Of a stretch of DNA of 23,476 bases, positions 21,242 through 23,476 are shown in pieces. The position numbers and the translations under genes were made by a program. The first letter of the stretch is position 1, and each line of letters begins with the position of its first letter. The DNA is from a virus, in IMG/VR virus record IMGVR_UViG_3300008217_002503, positions 1 to 23,476 of that record. One strand, 5' to 3'. The notes below the pieces were generated by a model, which had not been told where the DNA came from, did no database searches, and saw nothing but the letters and a program-made list of their open reading frames with translations.

Positions 21242-21667
21242 CTACGATGTTGCTCTAGTAGTGTTGCCGGAATGTTGCAGGGTCGCCGTATAGGTGGCAG
21301 GTCCGCCCACTGGTAGGGATACGCTGTAATTCGCCACCAACACCCCCGTCAGCCCCGACGCTGTGCATTGGTACTCCGGGTCACTGGCGCCGGGCCCACT
21401 ACCGGTTGGGTCAAACACCGTTGATTTGACGCCTGCCCCGAAGCCTTCGAAGAGGGTCACATCCCCACCGCCCGCGGCCATGTTCAACGTTCCCGCGATC
21501 TCCGTCGATACCGACGGCTTGCCAGCAACGAAGTTTTGCCAGGCGTCGGCGAACGAGGTTATGTCCGCCGGAGGCACTTCAAAGTTCATTACAACGTTGT
21601 TTAGCTCCCCCTCAAGGCTGACGGCGTTATAGCTTAAATTGACATCTTTACCATGGACGCGCGCCAA
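21242..21667 (-). CDS. Tail tube protein paralogue 2 (TTG start)
   Basis: 141 residues. Shares MARVHGKD at the N-terminus and the region PPADITSFADAWQNFVAGKP with paralogue 1, with more divergence beyond residue 65. The start is TTG at 21667 with GGGAGGT 8-9 bases upstream, and the gene begins one base after the preceding stop. The weaker start codon suggests lower yield than paralogue 1. It could form a specialised part of the tail such as the terminator ring or a tube segment. Confidence 0.7.
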   Translation of the reverse strand: MARVHGKDVNLSYNAVSLEGELNNVVMNFEVPPADITSFADAWQNFVAGKPSVSTEIAGTLNMAAGGGDVTLFEGFGAGVKSTVFDPTGSGPGASDPEYQCTASGLTGVLVANYSVSLPVGGPATYTATLQHSGNTTRATS

Positions 21668-21668
21668 A

Positions 21669-21875
21669 TTACTTCACCTCCCAGTCCCATTCATCCCGCC
21701 AAAGTTGGCCCAACGGGGAATCTGGATGAACGACCAAAGTATTCGCGGGATATGCGGCCGCAGGGATGGACGAGAATGGACAGTCCGTCTCGTGCATACC
21801 ACCAGTGGTCAAGCTACAGCAAGCACACTGATCGGGGACATTCCAGCGAAGGCCGCCAGTAGTTGAGAATTGCAT
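21669..21875 (-). CDS. Small Cys-containing protein in the tail tube cluster (68 aa)
   Basis: The ATG at 21875 lies 7 bases after the stop of the upstream tail gene. An in-frame ATG at 21920 would overlap that gene by 38 bases and is less likely. The product has CACC, then Cys within HETDCPF, suggesting a zinc site, and ends in a Trp/Asp-rich segment. It is inserted between two paralogous tail genes. Family not recognised. Confidence 0.55.
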   Translation of the reverse strand: MQFSTTGGLRWNVPDQCACCSLTTGGMHETDCPFSSIPAAAYPANTLVVHPDSPLGQLWRDEWDWEVK

Positions 21876-21882
21876 CGTCTTC

Positions 21883-22632
21883 TTACGTCTCCCTCTCTCC
21901 CAGGGTGATAACCAAGTCAAAAGTCCGGCTGCCCGCCCCGGAGATCGTCACCACCACCCTCCACCAGGTATCTGTAAATGCCCCAGCGGCCTCCTGGACC
22001 TCATGGAGGGCCACGCTGGCCTGGTTCAGCGTCGTGAAGGTCAATCGGGTCGTCTCACCGCCGGCCGAGCTGTCAGCGTCGCTCTCGATGGTTACGTCGC
22101 AATCGTTGTTTCCCGACCCGCCTGGTGCCGATAAAAGCCGAAGAATCCCAACCAAGGTCTGGGTGGCGCCAACCGACCCGACTTGAAACTTGGTCCCGTT
22201 CTCAGTGGCCGCCACTGCCGTGTCCTTGTATATCAGCGCAGCCCGGACCACGGCCTGGTCACCCAACCAGGTCACATTCAGCCCGATCGCTGCGGCAGTC
22301 TCCGATACAATTGGACGTTCTGTGATGTTCGTACGGCCCTCGTAGCCGAAGTTGCCTTCGGTATCACCACCCGGATAAACCCCCACCCGCCGCTGGCTAG
22401 ACGTCAGATCAATGAACGTCTCCCCGTCATAGTTGGGGGAGCTGGTGGAGAATAGGCCCTGGATGTTGAATTGGAAGGTAGCCTTGCCCTCAACGAAAGT
22501 CGCGTGGGTGTCCGCGAACGCAGTTACCTCTCCCGGTGTCTCCGAGAAATCCAGTTGGGCGTTGTTCGAGACGCCGCTGAGATCGAACTCGTCAACGAAA
22601 TGGGCGACGGACTTCGCCGTTATTCGTACCAT
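21883..22632 (-). CDS. Tail tube-like protein paralogue 3 with extra C-terminal domain
   Basis: 249 residues. Residues 1-75 align with the two shorter paralogues: NNAQLDFSETPGEVTAFADTHATFVEGKATFQFNIQG. The rest is beta-rich. The final 100 residues (TQTLVGILRLLSAPGG, then DTWWRVVVTISG and a closing LVITLG) match a recurrent domain of phage major tail proteins. It may be the main tube subunit with a surface domain, the two shorter genes being derivatives, or a tail terminator. AGAAGG precedes the ATG by 4 bases. Confidence 0.7.
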   Translation of the reverse strand: MVRITAKSVAHFVDEFDLSGVSNNAQLDFSETPGEVTAFADTHATFVEGKATFQFNIQGLFSTSSPNYDGETFIDLTSSQRRVGVYPGGDTEGNFGYEGRTNITERPIVSETAAAIGLNVTWLGDQAVVRAALIYKDTAVAATENGTKFQVGSVGATQTLVGILRLLSAPGGSGNNDCDVTIESDADSSAGGETTRLTFTTLNQASVALHEVQEAAGAFTDTWWRVVVTISGAGSRTFDLVITLGERET

Positions 22633-22845
22633 TTACCCTTCTGCCTCCAGAGATTCCAGCGGCTTTGTATAGGGCTGGATCGCTTGCGCCCGTAATAGGC
22701 CCCGGATGTCTATCGGCTCGTCTCCGTCAAACGAGAACACGTCGGACTTAAATATCCGCATACTGCTAGGCGTCTTCCCCGGTCCCTGGGGAATCAGCAG
22801 TTTCTTCCGGGCTATGTACGGTCCCAGATATACTTCCTCGTTCAC
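22633..22845 (-). CDS. Small head-tail region protein (70 aa)
   Basis: The start is taken as GTG at 22845, with GGAG 7 bases upstream. Longer in-frame starts (to 22938) read an Arg/Trp-rich segment antagonistic to the overlapping gene and look non-coding. The product is a compact, mostly beta protein (EEVYLGPYIARKKLLIPQG, DEPIDIRGLLRA). It lies directly before the tail tube genes. Family not recognised; likely a connector or tail accessory. Confidence 0.6.
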   Translation of the reverse strand: MNEEVYLGPYIARKKLLIPQGPGKTPSSMRIFKSDVFSFDGDEPIDIRGLLRAQAIQPYTKPLESLEAEG

Positions 22846-23011
22846 GTTCAATCTCCAACAGAGTCCACCGTTTGGCTCCCTTGTCCAGCCCCGGACACTC
22901 CCGGTTAACCCGGACCCGAACTTCCGCCATGCCGGCACCGCTCTCCAACATCTCCTTGGCGATGGTGGCGGCTCTTTCCCGCTCTGGGTCCATCTTGATT
23001 AGCTGTGTCAC
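22766..23011 (-). CDS. Hypothetical protein (81 aa)
   Basis: The ATG overlaps the stop of the gp10-like gene (ATGA, 23008-23011). A charged helical N-terminus (ERERAATIAKEMLESGAG) is followed by VRVRVNRECPGLDKG and an acidic, Ser/Thr/Pro-rich tail. The last 80 bases overlap the following gene in another frame. Family not recognised. The position fits a small head-completion or tail-joining protein. Confidence 0.6.
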   Translation of the reverse strand: MTQLIKMDPERERAATIAKEMLESGAGMAEVRVRVNRECPGLDKGAKRWTLLEIERERGSISGTVHSPEETADSPGTGEDA

Positions 23012-23476
23012 CTCTTCCCCTTGGCGATAGCCTTATTGATCTCCTCGACGATGAACGTCCCAAACTTGGCTACTGCCGGCCGCTTCATCAATGCCCACGC
23101 CGGAACCATCCACGGCCTAGCCCTCATTCCTGGGTGTAGGGCTTTAGTGCCGTAAACGATGCCGTCTTTTCTCCCGACCATGACCCTTTTGCCGCTCTTA
23201 GGACGTGTTCGCGTGGCTGAGCCGGTTCTCCCGGCCTGCATCAGGTGGGACTTGGTCCCAAATTCAAACAGGTGCCCAATCTTGGACCAGTCGGTTTCTC
23301 GTTTCGCCCCAATCTTGGCGAATGCCACCTTATTGGTTGCCGTAGATTTGGCCACCACCGACTTGGCGTGTTTGCCCCCTGCAACTTTCCTCACATTTGC
23401 CCTGGCTGCCTTTAGCACCGTTTGTTGAGCAGCCCTCCGTAGGGACGCTCGAAGGATTCCCCTCTGAGTCTTGTCA
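23008..23476 (-). CDS. HK97 gp10-like head-tail/tail completion protein, 5' end outside window
   Basis: The frame stays open to the right edge, with plausible protein (ILRASLRRAAQQTVLKAARANV) upstream of the GTG at 23418, so the gene begins beyond the window. Conserved landmarks of the HK97 gp10 family are present: a basic helical N-terminus, HLFEFGTKSH in the centre, then HPGMRARPWMVPAW and a helical end. Such proteins act at the tail's head-proximal end during joining. Its place before the tail tube genes agrees. Confidence 0.8.
   Translation of the reverse strand, partial: DKTQRGILRASLRRAAQQTVLKAARANVRKVAGGKHAKSVVAKSTATNKVAFAKIGAKRETDWSKIGHLFEFGTKSHLMQAGRTGSATRTRPKSGKRVMVGRKDGIVYGTKALHPGMRARPWMVPAWALMKRPAVAKFGTFIVEEINKAIAKGKR

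Noticed and set aside
1-23476. tRNA genes or attachment-site core repeats
   Set aside because: No cloverleaf-like sequence or convincing direct repeat flanking the integrase remnant was seen by eye; a covariance-model scan would be needed to be sure.

Overview
This window reads as the genome (or most of one) of a temperate-type, long-tailed (siphovirus-like) bacteriophage, either free, assembled from a community, or integrated as a prophage. Almost every gene is on the minus strand and they are tightly packed, with many ATGA, TAATG or TGATG overlaps and Shine-Dalgarno sequences placed inside the preceding gene. The host is bacterial, because SD motifs such as AGGAGG and a TTGACA-type promoter are present. 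I cannot name the host phylum from sequence alone.

Layout, in the direction of transcription (right to left). (1) 23476-20817: head-tail joining and tail tube genes. These are an HK97 gp10-like protein cut by the right edge, two small proteins, and three tail-tube-like genes that are recognisable paralogues. (2) 20730-17314: tail assembly chaperone pair joined by a programmed -1 frameshift, then a 912-residue tape measure protein. (3) 17313-10786: tail tip, hub and fibre genes, a zinc-ribbon protein and a holin-like membrane protein. (4) 10785-10177: a plus-strand remnant of a tyrosine recombinase lying next to a strong leftward promoter. (5) 10176-13: early genes. These are small DNA-binding and zinc-finger proteins, a winged-helix replication initiator with an apparent iteron origin inside its gene, a DnaC-like helicase loader, a helicase-methyltransferase fusion, a VRR-NUC nuclease, an HNH nuclease and many small unknowns.

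How the parts work together. The early promoter at about 10206-10235 would drive a long leftward operon. The initiator (6181-7095) and loader (5481-6329) form a lambda O/P-like pair, and the O-like gene carries its own iterons plus a set of shorter repeats beside them. The helicase-methyltransferase and the adjacent VRR-NUC gene are a DNA modification and processing pair. The structural operon must be driven from beyond the right edge. Capsid, portal and terminase genes are not visible and are presumably outside the window. No endolysin or repressor was recognised.

Signs of decay or recoding: the VRR-NUC gene has an in-frame TAG at codon 9, a small cysteine-rich gene has an in-frame TAA at codon 12, and the integrase lacks its N-terminal half. 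The large genes are all intact.
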